Below, in pieces: positions 19,728-28,104 of a stretch of DNA of 64,000 bases. The notes beneath the pieces are model-generated. The model was not told the DNA's origin and ran no database searches. It was given only the letters and a program-made list of their open reading frames with translations. The stretch is taken from positions 1 through 64,000 of the forward strand of contig CAAGDV010000013.1 in assembly GCA_900768755.1 (NCBI GenBank), given 5' to 3'. The position numbers were made by a program, and so were the translations under genes. How positions within the stretch are numbered: position 1 is the first letter of the stretch; each line of letters begins with the position of its first letter. Source of the DNA: Lachnospiraceae bacterium (GTDB lineage Bacteria; Bacillota; Clostridia; Lachnospirales; Lachnospiraceae).

Positions 19728-21827
19728 TTACTTTTTATCTTGTGGTGTTTTTTTCTTTTTGACAACAACAATGATCATAACTGCCAAGAGAACTGAAAGA
19801 AGCGCTCCCGCCGACACAAAAATCCATGGTGCCACAGAAGCTCCGGCGTTATCCGTCACTTCCGAAGTCGTTCCGCCTGTCGTCTCATTGCCGTCATCAA
19901 CGGTCGTATCCTCGTTGTCGCCGGTGGTTTCCCTGCTGTCGTCATCGGTCGTTTCCTTGCTGTCGTCATCGGTCGTTTCTGTATTATCAGATGTCGTGGT
20001 GCCATCCTCGCCCGAAGGCTCCTCACCGTTTCGGATAGCCTCAAACTCCTTTTTCAGAGCGGAAAGATTAAGGGTCAGCGAATATTTTGCATAAACTGTC
20101 GTATCTGAAGTTACAGCGGCACCCGTGTACTCCGTTCCCTCTTTGAAGTCCCTGGTAAAATACCAGCCTTCAAATTTCATGTTTTTGAATGTAGGATTGG
20201 CAGGAAGCGCGGAGCTTACCGCATAATCCTTTCCGTTGGCCTTGAAGGTGACCGCGGGAGTTCCGCCCACCACCTCAATCTCATATGTCGTAATGTTGTC
20301 GTTGGCGGCAAGAATCATAAAGTTGCGCAAATCCGAAAAATTATCAACTCCGTTTGCCTTCATTGCCGCAAGAATGTTCTCATAGCTGAAAGAGCAAGTC
20401 TTTTTTCCGTTCTTCTCTCCCCTGTAGGAAGGTTCAACCGGTATCCACCACACCTTCCTGATTTCGCTGTCAAGAATCAGCTTTGGCTCGCCGTTTCCTG
20501 TGTATGTAACGGTAATATCGCGACCCGGTCCGAAAAATGACCTCTGTGCGCTCATGCATATGTATGAGGAATCCCATGTCGAGGTGCTGGTAAGTCCCGC
20601 TCCGTTCTTCCAGATGATATTATTTCCGTCCCCGGTATCAATGGTCCCGTTGTCGTCACGTCCGCTTCCCCATGCACAGCTTTTCACGCCCTCAAGGAGT
20701 TTTTGGATAACCGTAGGATAGTTTAATGTGTTGTTGCCTCTGTTAAAATAAGCATGGCTCTCTCCGCCGGAATTGGAGTTGCTGCCGTTGTCCCAGATTA
20801 CAAGCGGAACCCCGTATGCTGCGGATTTGGCTCCCATATAATACGCCCACTTCTCTCTGGCGGCGGTATTGTTTTTGGCAGTAGCGCTCGTCTCACCGAT
20901 TACAACCGGAATACCATTGTCCAAAAAAATCTTCTGGATATCGGAAAAAACTGTGTCAATCTCACCAACGCAGGCTGAATCCGACGTATCGAAATCCTTC
21001 ATGGTGTCCTTCAGGCAAAAATCATACGGAGAATAGCAATGCGCCGATATAATCAGGTTCTTTACAACAGCTCCGTTATATGTGGGAAGCGATATTGCGT
21101 CCATAACCTTGTATGAATTCGATGCCGCATATCCCGGAATCATAAGGCATCTCTCGTCGTTATAACCCTTTCCCGAACTTCTGATTACGTTGGTAAAAAT
21201 CTGATTCAGATAATTGATTGCTGCATAGCCTTCTTCATTGCCGCTCCACTCAAGGTCGGTGTCCGCCATTCTCGGCTCATTCATACCCTCAAAAATAAGC
21301 CTCTGGTCATATTCCGCAAAAGCATCCGCAATCTGCATCCAGACTGACGCAAGTTCCTTTCCTATTGCCTCGTACCGGGTTGAAAGCTTTGAATCGTTGA
21401 CCCACGCTTCATGGTGAATATTGAGTATTACAAAAAGCCCTTCGCCGATAGCGTAATCCACAATTGTCTTTACGCGGTTCATAAATTCCTCATCAATGGT
21501 GTACGCTCCGTCATTATCAATATGCTTATACCATGTCACCGGAATTCTGATTGTGATAAATCCCGCCTCTTTCACCGCATGAATAAGCTCACGTGTCACC
21601 ACGGGGTTACCCCATGAAGTCTCCTGGCTAGTCACATCAGAGCGATTGCCGCCTGTGGCATCCAGTGTATTGCCCAGATTCCATCCAAGCCCCATCATAC
21701 TCACAATCTCGTTTGACGTGCGCCCTGTTAGCGCATTGTCAGCACTCACAATCGTGTCCGAAGCCGGCAGGATTGGCAATGTCATAATGCACACCATAAT
21801 TACCGTCAGAATTTTCTTAAGCATCAT
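19728..21827 (-). CDS. Cell-wall-anchored GH5 endoglucanase (699 aa)
   Basis: A signal peptide (about 1-29) is followed by a GH5 catalytic domain (about 45-365) of the cellulase type. GLGWNLGNTLDA, the acid/base Glu183 in FEGMNEP and the nucleophile Glu311 in VVIGET are visible. A probable carbohydrate-binding region (about 395-530) and an InlB-type B-repeat (about 535-595, FEGWYFTRDFKEGTEY) follow, then a Thr/Asp-rich linker of repeated TTDDDSKE units. A final membrane helix (SAGALLSVLLAVMIIVVV) ends in KKKK. It should act on beta-glucans outside the cell while attached to it. GGAGG precedes the ATG. Confidence 0.92.
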   Translation of the reverse strand: MMLKKILTVIMVCIMTLPILPASDTIVSADNALTGRTSNEIVSMMGLGWNLGNTLDATGGNRSDVTSQETSWGNPVVTRELIHAVKEAGFITIRIPVTWYKHIDNDGAYTIDEEFMNRVKTIVDYAIGEGLFVILNIHHEAWVNDSKLSTRYEAIGKELASVWMQIADAFAEYDQRLIFEGMNEPRMADTDLEWSGNEEGYAAINYLNQIFTNVIRSSGKGYNDERCLMIPGYAASNSYKVMDAISLPTYNGAVVKNLIISAHCYSPYDFCLKDTMKDFDTSDSACVGEIDTVFSDIQKIFLDNGIPVVIGETSATAKNNTAAREKWAYYMGAKSAAYGVPLVIWDNGSNSNSGGESHAYFNRGNNTLNYPTVIQKLLEGVKSCAWGSGRDDNGTIDTGDGNNIIWKNGAGLTSTSTWDSSYICMSAQRSFFGPGRDITVTYTGNGEPKLILDSEIRKVWWIPVEPSYRGEKNGKKTCSFSYENILAAMKANGVDNFSDLRNFMILAANDNITTYEIEVVGGTPAVTFKANGKDYAVSSALPANPTFKNMKFEGWYFTRDFKEGTEYTGAAVTSDTTVYAKYSLTLNLSALKKEFEAIRNGEEPSGEDGTTTSDNTETTDDDSKETTDDDSRETTGDNEDTTVDDGNETTGGTTSEVTDNAGASVAPWIFVSAGALLSVLLAVMIIVVVKKKKTPQDKK

Positions 21828-21864
21828 TCATTATCCTCCGCATCTTATATGTTAAATTATACCC

Positions 21865-22341
21865 TTATTCCGCTATATCCGCAAGGTCAAAGCGTATAAC
21901 TTTTGACAAATCGGCAAGGGATACTTCGACCTGATATCCGATTTTTCCCGCACTGAAAATTATAGTGTCAAAATTTTCTGCCGACGCGTCAATAACCGTT
22001 CTGAAAAACTTTTTCATTCCTATCGGGGAACATCCCCCGTGAACATATCCGGTCAGCGGCAAAAGCTCCTTCTGCTTAATCATCTCGACGGACTTTTCCG
22101 AAACCGCCCGGGCCGCAGCCTTAAGTTCAAGTTCCTTTTCCACAGGAATCACGAACACATAGTATGCCCCGGTTTTTGGTGCCACGGTCACCAGTGTCTT
22201 AAATACCTGCGCGGGATTTTGTCCGAGCGCCGCTGCCACCATGGTACCGCTTTGCGAAACCGTACCGTCATATGAATAATGCTTATACGGAACTTTTTTG
22301 CTGTCCAGAATACGCATCACATTCGTCTTCTCATCTGCCAT
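21865..22341 (-). CDS. ybaK: Cys-tRNA(Pro)/Cys-tRNA(Cys) deacylase YbaK/EbsC (158 aa)
   Basis: A single-domain trans-editing hydrolase of the YbaK family that removes Cys mischarged onto tRNA-Pro. Family segments are VFKTLVT, the catalytic Lys region, GGCSPIGMKK near residue 105 and FSAGKIGYQVEVSLADL. Length is typical. Its start overlaps the end of the MATE gene by 11 nt. Confidence 0.92.
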   Translation of the reverse strand: MADEKTNVMRILDSKKVPYKHYSYDGTVSQSGTMVAAALGQNPAQVFKTLVTVAPKTGAYYVFVIPVEKELELKAAARAVSEKSVEMIKQKELLPLTGYVHGGCSPIGMKKFFRTVIDASAENFDTIIFSAGKIGYQVEVSLADLSKVIRFDLADIAE

Positions 22342-23686
22342 ATTTCACACCTTCATCATTCATGTTTTTTGTCTGCGGCCGCTTTATAAAATACACAACT
22401 GCAAGCGGGATAACCATCAGAACCCAGCTTATCGGTTCCGTGAGAATTACGCCCATGTACTTAAGTCTGGGCACGATGATAAAAGATGATAGTATCTTCA
22501 CACCCAGTTCCACAAGGCTTGACACCAGCGGAACAATCTTCTGCCCGAGTCCCTGCAAACCGCCCCGCAGTATAAACAACGGTCCCAGCACATAGAAAAA
22601 CAATACACCGATCTGTATGTATTTTACGCCCGCATCCAGCATGACCGCGTCGTCCGTGCTTGCAATCCAGCACACCACGTTATCTCCCAACGTGTACGCA
22701 AAAATTATTACCAGCGTCGTCACTATTGTGTCAATGATGAAAGCATGGCGCATGCCCTGCCTTATTCTGTCATAGCGCCCCGCTCCGAGATTCTGGCTGA
22801 CAAACGTTGTCATGGCGCTTCCGAACGTATATATGAGCACCATCATTATGTCAAACACTCTTCTGCCCGCGATATGCGCCGTCACGTAGACTGTACCGAG
22901 CTCATTAATCGCACTCTGAAGCGTAATCGTACCGATGTTTACAATGCAGCCCATGAGTCCCATTGACGCCCCCGTTGAGACAAGATTACTGTACTGCCTT
23001 GATGTGAGGCTCCATTCATCTTTTCGGGGAATGATGTCTTTGTTACGCTTTACCATGAAAACAAAGCACGCCAGAGCCGCAACCGCCTGCGAAATAACCG
23101 TCGCATACGCGGCGCCTTTTATTCCCATTCCCAATACGGGCACGAACAGAATATCAAGTCCCAGATTTACCGCAATGCTTATAATCAGGCATATAAGCGG
23201 TCTTGTGGAATCGCCGACTGCCCTGAGCACATTGGCGCACATATTGTACACCGATACAAACGATATCCCCATGATAATTATTCTTACATAGTCCACCGAC
23301 ATTTCAAGAATATCCGCCGGCGTCTTTAAGAATACGAGAAACTGCCTGATAAACAGTTCCCCGAATACGGTAAAAAGTACCATGATGACAAGCGTAAGTT
23401 TTACCGTTCCTGCAACATACCGTCTCAAATCCTTATAGTTCTTCTCGCCGAAACTTCTTGCGATCAAAATGGCAAAACCCTGCGTCAGACCGTTAATAAA
23501 TCCGATGAGAGTGTTTGATACAATTGCCGTGGCGCCCACCGCTGCGAGCGCATCGGAACTGACAAATTCACTCACGATTTTGCTGTCCGTAATATTATAT
23601 AACTGCTGTAGTATACTTCCGAGAATAAGCGGCAGGGTAAAATATGTAATTACCTTCGCCGGGTATCCTTTTGTCAAATCCTTCAT
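22331..23686 (-). CDS. MATE family efflux transporter (451 aa)
   Basis: Twelve predicted membrane helices in two repeats, starting with the usual YFTLPLILGSILQQLYNITD and with GFINGLTQGFAILIARSFG in helix 2. The family exports cationic drugs or metabolites using Na+ or H+ gradients; the substrate cannot be told. Normal length. It is followed by overlapping ybaK and preceded by a DUF1292 gene at a 24-nt gap. Confidence 0.93.
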   Translation of the reverse strand: MKDLTKGYPAKVITYFTLPLILGSILQQLYNITDSKIVSEFVSSDALAAVGATAIVSNTLIGFINGLTQGFAILIARSFGEKNYKDLRRYVAGTVKLTLVIMVLFTVFGELFIRQFLVFLKTPADILEMSVDYVRIIIMGISFVSVYNMCANVLRAVGDSTRPLICLIISIAVNLGLDILFVPVLGMGIKGAAYATVISQAVAALACFVFMVKRNKDIIPRKDEWSLTSRQYSNLVSTGASMGLMGCIVNIGTITLQSAINELGTVYVTAHIAGRRVFDIMMVLIYTFGSAMTTFVSQNLGAGRYDRIRQGMRHAFIIDTIVTTLVIIFAYTLGDNVVCWIASTDDAVMLDAGVKYIQIGVLFFYVLGPLFILRGGLQGLGQKIVPLVSSLVELGVKILSSFIIVPRLKYMGVILTEPISWVLMVIPLAVVYFIKRPQTKNMNDEGVKYGR

Positions 23687-23710
23687 CTTTGTGCTCCCAC
23701 CCGGTACAAT

Positions 23711-23977
23711 CTATTCTTCCATCTCCATATAAGCGCGCGCTACCTTTTCATAATCAATCTTGTTATGAATCTTCTCAACCTTAAAATCGTCGCCTGTCAT
23801 AACAGCCTTGTAGATATACAGCCCGTCCTCGTTGATTGTGTCGTTCTCAATAAGCGCGGCGGCCACATAATGTCTGTTGTCGTAGTCAAACTCATCCACT
23901 ACCGCCATCTCTATCTCGTGCCCTTCGCTGTCCGTGGTCACGAAAGTTACATATTCGCCAAAATCATTTTCACTCAT
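23711..23977 (-). CDS. DUF1292 domain protein (88 aa)
   Basis: A small acidic protein (EYVTFVTTDSEGHEIEMAVV, then DGLYIYKAVMTGDDFKVEKI) matching the DUF1292 family common in Firmicutes, of unknown function. The ATG at 23977 has AAGGAG 7 nt upstream and is preferred to starts 7 and 10 codons earlier. Confidence 0.8.
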   Translation of the reverse strand: MSENDFGEYVTFVTTDSEGHEIEMAVVDEFDYDNRHYVAAALIENDTINEDGLYIYKAVMTGDDFKVEKIHNKIDYEKVARAYMEMEE

Positions 23978-24000
23978 ATCGGTTCTCTCCTTCATAAATC

Positions 24001-24246
24001 CTACCATTTGGCAGTCTGTTCTTTATGCGTAAATCCTTTGAATTCTGTCTTGAATCGCGAAATAAGTCCGCTGTATCTGGTTTTCTGTGCAGCGTTAAGT
24101 CTGCCCTCGGCACACAATTCTTCAAATTGCCGCTCCAACTCCGAAAGGTCCTGCAAAGTCGCGTCCCTGTAATTATTCTCCGCATTGAGTCTCAGTCTTT
24201 GGATTATATTCTCCAATACCTTATGTGTCTTCTTCTGAAAAAACAA
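24001..24246 (-). CDS. Hypothetical small helical protein (81 aa)
   Basis: An all-helical, charged protein (LQDLSELERQFEELCAEGRL, then FKTEFKGFTHKEQTAKW) of a kind seen near DUF1292 genes in Lachnospiraceae; function unknown. The start is a TTG at 24246, 7 nt after GGAGGG; the ATG at 24253 is out of frame. A promoter lies at 24298-24326, so this is probably the first gene of the run towards the GH5/kinase genes. Confidence 0.7.
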   Translation of the reverse strand: MFFQKKTHKVLENIIQRLRLNAENNYRDATLQDLSELERQFEELCAEGRLNAAQKTRYSGLISRFKTEFKGFTHKEQTAKW

Positions 24247-24264
24247 CTTTCATCCCTCCATTGC

Positions 24265-24326
24265 GCACAAACCATCAAATGATTTGTGCCTGCGCTGATT
24301 ATATCACACGCCTATCCATTTAGCAA
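24265..24326 (-). promoter_or_regulatory. Promoter and 5'-leader hairpin
   Basis: TTGCTA (24321-24326) and TATAAT (24298-24303) are spaced 17 bp on the minus strand. The leader then holds a hairpin with GCACAAA at 24265-24271 pairing TTTGTGC at 24283-24289, and the ribosome site of the 81-aa gene follows. Confidence 0.6.
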
Positions 24327-24347
24327 ACTTTAAACCGGAAGGGGTTA

Positions 24348-24506
24348 TTATTTACCAACAATGAAGTCATTCTGATATAGCAATAATATTGTGTTAAGCA
24401 CATCCCTATATCCTGCAATCTCACGCTCATTTCTTGTCTTTGGCATTGTCTTATCCAAAACAATCTTTTTCAAACGTTCATCTGAAGTACAGATACCCTC
24501 AATATC
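24348..24506 (-). pseudogene. Remnant of a Fic-family gene
   Basis: Between an in-frame TAA at 24507-24509 and a double TAA at 24345-24350 the minus strand encodes about 52 residues. They include DIEGICTSDERLKKIVLDK and RNEREIAGYRDVLNTILL. This resembles the N-terminal region of Fic/DOC-family AMP transferases, in which a segment like TRNEREIAGYRDVLNTI precedes the catalytic domain. The Fic core motif HPFxxGN is absent, so only a decayed piece remains. The rest of the 24247-24684 gap holds a promoter, a dyad-rich stretch and the trxA terminator. Confidence 0.6.
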
Positions 24507-24516
24507 TTATTTGTTT

Positions 24517-24600
24517 TGACTTAAGAAATATGCTCCTCAACTTAGTCAAAATCAAGTTCTACTTAGTAATTTTTATCAAAATGACTAAGTTAATATTATT
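24517..24600. repeat. Cluster of ACTTAGT/ACTAAGT dyads
   Basis: This AT-rich stretch just upstream of the fic remnant contains gacttaag, aacttagtc, acttagtaa and gactaagtt in alternating orientation, giving nested inverted repeats. It looks like a multi-site operator for a DNA-binding protein, possibly the former control region of the decayed fic gene. Confidence 0.4.
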
Positions 24601-24611
24601 ATGACGCAATT

Positions 24612-24638
24612 AAAAAAGGACCGGCCCCAGGCTGATCC
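24612..24638 (-). terminator. Intrinsic terminator after trxA
   Basis: A 9-bp stem with one mismatch and one wobble (24618-24626 with 24630-24638, loop cca) is followed by six T residues on the minus strand, about 47 nt past the trxA stop. Confidence 0.7.
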
Positions 24639-24684
24639 CTATTTTCAATCACATCGCTGATTCTATTGTTGTCATACCGCCTGC

Positions 24685-24999
24685 TTACTGTCTCCACATC
24701 TGTTCGAGTTCCGACTTGTCCGCATATCCGATATGCTGTTTTACAGGCTGTCCGTCCTTAAAAAGTATCAGAGTCGGAATGCTCATAATATTGTATGTGC
24801 GCGCAAGTTCCATAGACTCATCCACATCAACCTTTCCAACCTTGAGAACGCCCTCGTTCTCAAGCGCAATCTCGTGAACGATAGGGGCAAGCATTTTGCA
24901 CGGTCCGCACCATGTCGCCCAGAAATCAACCAAAACAGGCCCCTTGCAATCGAGAACCTCTGTTTTAAAATTACTGTTGTTCAAAATAATTTCTGCCAT
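24685..24999 (-). CDS. trxA: Thioredoxin (104 aa)
   Basis: Small dithiol oxidoreductase with the canonical active site WCGPCK (in VDFWATWCGPCKM) and the cis-Pro region SIPTLILF. The start MAEIILNN at 24999 has AGGAGAAG upstream. Upstream in-frame codons to 25074 are not thioredoxin-like and cover the promoter region. A 13-bp palindrome lies about 60 nt upstream. Confidence 0.95.
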   Translation of the reverse strand: MAEIILNNSNFKTEVLDCKGPVLVDFWATWCGPCKMLAPIVHEIALENEGVLKVGKVDVDESMELARTYNIMSIPTLILFKDGQPVKQHIGYADKSELEQMWRQ

Positions 25000-25060
25000 A
25001 TTTGTCTTCTCCTGTATCTTTTTTGTGCCGCTAATTGGCATGATATTTGTTAAAAGTATT

Positions 25061-25073
25061 TGCCGATTCGGCA
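25061..25073. promoter_or_regulatory. 13-bp perfect palindrome upstream of trxA
   Basis: TGCCGATTCGGCA (6-bp arms, 1-nt centre) lies between the neuC stop and the trxA start. It may be an operator; no family assignment is possible. Confidence 0.35.
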
Positions 25074-25133
25074 TATTTCATACGCCAATCGTTCAAATCT
25101 GGATTTATTAGTTTTTTTACTTTATTGAAAGAA

Positions 25134-26279
25134 TTACAAATCATAAAACTCTTTCGGTTCAATCACATCTTTATCGATACGTTTAAGCAATTCTTTGGTC
25201 GTTTCATAATATAATTGCGCGGAATTGTATCTATAATAGGGATTATTGGGTTCAACAATACAGTACACTTTCAATACATTCTGTATGGATTTCACAATTT
25301 CAGAAGCATTGCACCTAACATCTATTACACTGTTTCCTCTCACACGCCCTTTTTGCCGGTCTCCTATATTGATTGTATAAATTCCCAAACTTGGTGCTTC
25401 AAGGATTCCTGAAGATGAATTTCCAATCAAACAGATAGCATTTTTGAGAAGATAATGATATGCATCCGGGTGAAGATTTTCAAAATAAACCGCATTCTCA
25501 TGCGATTCTACATAATTCTGCACAGCACCTCTAATAACATCCGAATGAGTATCCGCATTTGTTCCTAAAAAAACAAACTGATAATCTGCAAATTTTGAAA
25601 CGGCGTACAGCAATGTATTTATCTGCTCCAAAGTATTAACATCTGTAATGGTTTCCGGATGGAATAACACGACAAAATACTTTTTCGGCGGTAATTTCTT
25701 AACATCCGAAATAACATTACTTTCCTCAATATACAAACAATTTTCTGCGCCAAGTGCACCAAGGTTAAAAACTCTGTCCGGTTGCTCGCCAAGCTGGATA
25801 ACTCGTTTCCTGTACTCCTCGGTTGCTGTAAAATGATACAATCCCATTTTAGTAATTGAATGACGGATAAACTCGTCATAATTGCCGTAAGTTGCTTCAC
25901 CTCCATGAATATGCAAAATTGGAATTCTCTGCATCGCAGCAGCAGTTGCCACCGATAACATCTCATAACGGTCTCCAAGTATAATCAGCAAATCATATCT
26001 GTTATCCTCAAAATGCATCGCAAATCCATCCATCGTCTGCGCCATGGTGTGTAACACCATTTTATTTGAGGACGAATCAAGATCAACTGCAATTTCAGCC
26101 GCAATATCAAATCCATCACGGTAAATCAGTTCTGACTGATGACCATATGTGTCACTGAGCAAAGCTCCTGTCACCAATATTTTCAAATCAATATTCTCAT
26201 CTTCATTCAATAGTTCGAGATATCTTCGCATTATGCCATAGTCAGCTCTTGAACCTGTTACAAAAGCAATTTTTTTCAC
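25134..26279 (-). CDS. neuC: UDP-GlcNAc 2-epimerase (hydrolysing), NeuC-type (381 aa)
   Basis: First committed step of sialic acid synthesis: UDP-GlcNAc to ManNAc and UDP. N-terminal MKKIAFVTGSRADYG, LGDRYEM, HIHGGEATYG and the C-terminal GNSSSGILEAPSLG are family hallmarks. The start is a GTG with AGGAG 7 nt upstream, inside the end of neuA (38-nt overlap). A legionaminic pathway epimerase (LegG) is the main alternative. Confidence 0.88.
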   Translation of the reverse strand: MKKIAFVTGSRADYGIMRRYLELLNEDENIDLKILVTGALLSDTYGHQSELIYRDGFDIAAEIAVDLDSSSNKMVLHTMAQTMDGFAMHFEDNRYDLLIILGDRYEMLSVATAAAMQRIPILHIHGGEATYGNYDEFIRHSITKMGLYHFTATEEYRKRVIQLGEQPDRVFNLGALGAENCLYIEESNVISDVKKLPPKKYFVVLFHPETITDVNTLEQINTLLYAVSKFADYQFVFLGTNADTHSDVIRGAVQNYVESHENAVYFENLHPDAYHYLLKNAICLIGNSSSGILEAPSLGIYTINIGDRQKGRVRGNSVIDVRCNASEIVKSIQNVLKVYCIVEPNNPYYRYNSAQLYYETTKELLKRIDKDVIEPKEFYDL

Positions 26280-26967
26280 TCTGCTTCTCCTGAAATTTTT
26301 TTCTCATACATAAACACGCAAACTCATAATCAAGCTCATCATCAATGTCCACTGAATGGAACTTGTCCATGATATATGCAAGGCTCTTTTCTCCGAAAAA
26401 ATGTTTGTGCCTAATGTACGCATCCGGCTTGCCAATAAATATTGCTCCGTTTGGACTGTATTCTTTAAAGCTTTGTCTGCGATAATTTGAAAAATCTGTA
26501 TCAAAATTTTTCAGACTCTCATCATCTTCTATAGGTCTCACCAAAGCCGCTCCGTGCTCAGCTTCTTTCACAGATACCAAAAAATCGTATTCTGAAAAAT
26601 TGTCTTCAAACTTCTCGACAGCCTGCATAATGTGTTCAGCATCTCTCATTGGGGATGTCGGTTGCAGTAGAACAAAATAATCTATATCCGCATCAACTTT
26701 TCCCAACAAGTCTTTTAAAACCATGTATGTAGTTGCTCTATCATCAGATAAATCTTCACCTCGATACATAACCTCCGCTCCATAATTCTTTGCAATCTCT
26801 CCATATTTTTCTGAATCTGTTGTTACAATAACTCTATCAAATTGATTGCATACAACGGCCGCTTCTATCGAATATGCCATCAAAGGTTTTCCGCAAATAT
26901 CAATTATATTTTTGTCTTTTAGACCCTTTGAGCCGGACCTTGCAGGAATAACCGCTATTTTCTTCAT
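26242..26967 (-). CDS. neuA: CMP-N-acetylneuraminate cytidylyltransferase (241 aa)
   Basis: Activates sialic acid with CTP. It has the nucleotide-binding loop IPARSGSKGLKDKN at the N-terminus, LLQPTSPMRDAEH near residue 100 and HSVDIDDELDYEFA near the C-terminus. Length matches single-domain synthetases. It overlaps both neighbours (4 nt and 38 nt), so the island is translated as one coupled unit. A related nonulosonate (legionaminate) is possible as substrate. Confidence 0.9.
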   Translation of the reverse strand: MKKIAVIPARSGSKGLKDKNIIDICGKPLMAYSIEAAVVCNQFDRVIVTTDSEKYGEIAKNYGAEVMYRGEDLSDDRATTYMVLKDLLGKVDADIDYFVLLQPTSPMRDAEHIMQAVEKFEDNFSEYDFLVSVKEAEHGAALVRPIEDDESLKNFDTDFSNYRRQSFKEYSPNGAIFIGKPDAYIRHKHFFGEKSLAYIMDKFHSVDIDDELDYEFACLCMRKKFQEKQSEKNCFCNRFKS

Positions 26968-28079
26968 TTTGAAACCCCATCTTCAATTATTTGCCAGAGA
27001 ACACAATACCCTTCATCATTAAGGTGTAATCCGTCTATGGTATATTCTGCTTTAAGATTATCAAATTCGTCATTCATTTTATCTGTTTTTATCCATTTAA
27101 CATCTGTAAGATGTTTCTCCAAATAACTGTTTAATTCATTTATACATCGATTACTCCGATCCAATCTGCCGTTAACATGAATACACTGAACAAAATATAT
27201 CACTGCTTCGGGTCTTCTTGCATATATGTAAGAAATACTCTTTGAAATACTTGCAGTTATCTCTTCAAAAGAGTAATCATAAACAATATCATTTGTTCCA
27301 TGCATTAAGATATAAGTATCTTCGTTACAAAAAAGCGTTTCCGGTTCCAATATATATTTGTTATACTCAAAGCTTGATATGCCTCGTATACCGCAGTTTC
27401 TAACCTGTCTGCCAGAAATTTCATCAATCTCCCAATTATCAATCTGAGAGTGCCCAACCATACATATTCCATTAGACTCTGCAACTGCGGAGAGAATATC
27501 TTTTTTTTCCTCAATTCTTCCCAAAATTGCTTGAGTAAGAATAGGTACATTTAGCTCCTTCTTCTTAATAACCAATGCCAACTCAAAATCATTTACATTG
27601 TTAATAACAATTGCCTCTGTCGGATTTAAAATATATATGTTTTGGGTAAGATTATTTCCATCGGTAATAACAAACGCATTTATTTCAATTTCATTTTTAC
27701 CGCACAAAAAAGACGCGTTGTCAATATACGCTTTAGGTACTACTGTATTAACTTCTTTAGCTGAACATAAATATCCACCGCAATATTTTCCGACTGCACT
27801 TTCAACAGTCACGGCCTTAAGAAACGCGGCCCTTCCTGAAACCACACAAATAGGGAACTGTTCCGGCAAATATTCTCGCACATCCACACGATTATCGAAA
27901 TATTCAGCGCACAATGATTCAATATAAATAGAATCGGTCAGTATGACAAGCCTGCCCATTCCTTTTGTTTTTAGCATTTCTTCAACAACATATGTAAACA
28001 ATGGCTTTCCCCATAAATTTAATGTTAAAAAGTCATTCTCCAAATTATTATCTACACGACAGTCAACACACAATTGCAT
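26964..28079 (-). CDS. Cytidylyltransferase-like / SGNH esterase fusion (371 aa)
   Basis: Residues about 1-175 resemble the CMP-sialate synthetase fold (GKPLFTYVVEEML, RLVILTDS, NDFELALVIKK) but lack the N-terminal CTP-binding loop found in the true NeuA next to it. Residues about 200-371 are an SGNH/GDSL hydrolase with block I around Ser211 (VGHSQIDNW), the GTND block III at 261-264 and Asp349/His352 (DGLHLND). Bifunctional NeuA proteins of some pathogens carry a C-terminal sialate O-acetylesterase; this looks like that architecture with the transferase half decayed. I infer an O-acetylesterase or regulator of sialate acetylation. Confidence 0.7.
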   Translation of the reverse strand: MQLCVDCRVDNNLENDFLTLNLWGKPLFTYVVEEMLKTKGMGRLVILTDSIYIESLCAEYFDNRVDVREYLPEQFPICVVSGRAAFLKAVTVESAVGKYCGGYLCSAKEVNTVVPKAYIDNASFLCGKNEIEINAFVITDGNNLTQNIYILNPTEAIVINNVNDFELALVIKKKELNVPILTQAILGRIEEKKDILSAVAESNGICMVGHSQIDNWEIDEISGRQVRNCGIRGISSFEYNKYILEPETLFCNEDTYILMHGTNDIVYDYSFEEITASISKSISYIYARRPEAVIYFVQCIHVNGRLDRSNRCINELNSYLEKHLTDVKWIKTDKMNDEFDNLKAEYTIDGLHLNDEGYCVLWQIIEDGVSK

Positions 28080-28104
28080 TTATTTGTCTCCCCATACAAG
28101 CATA

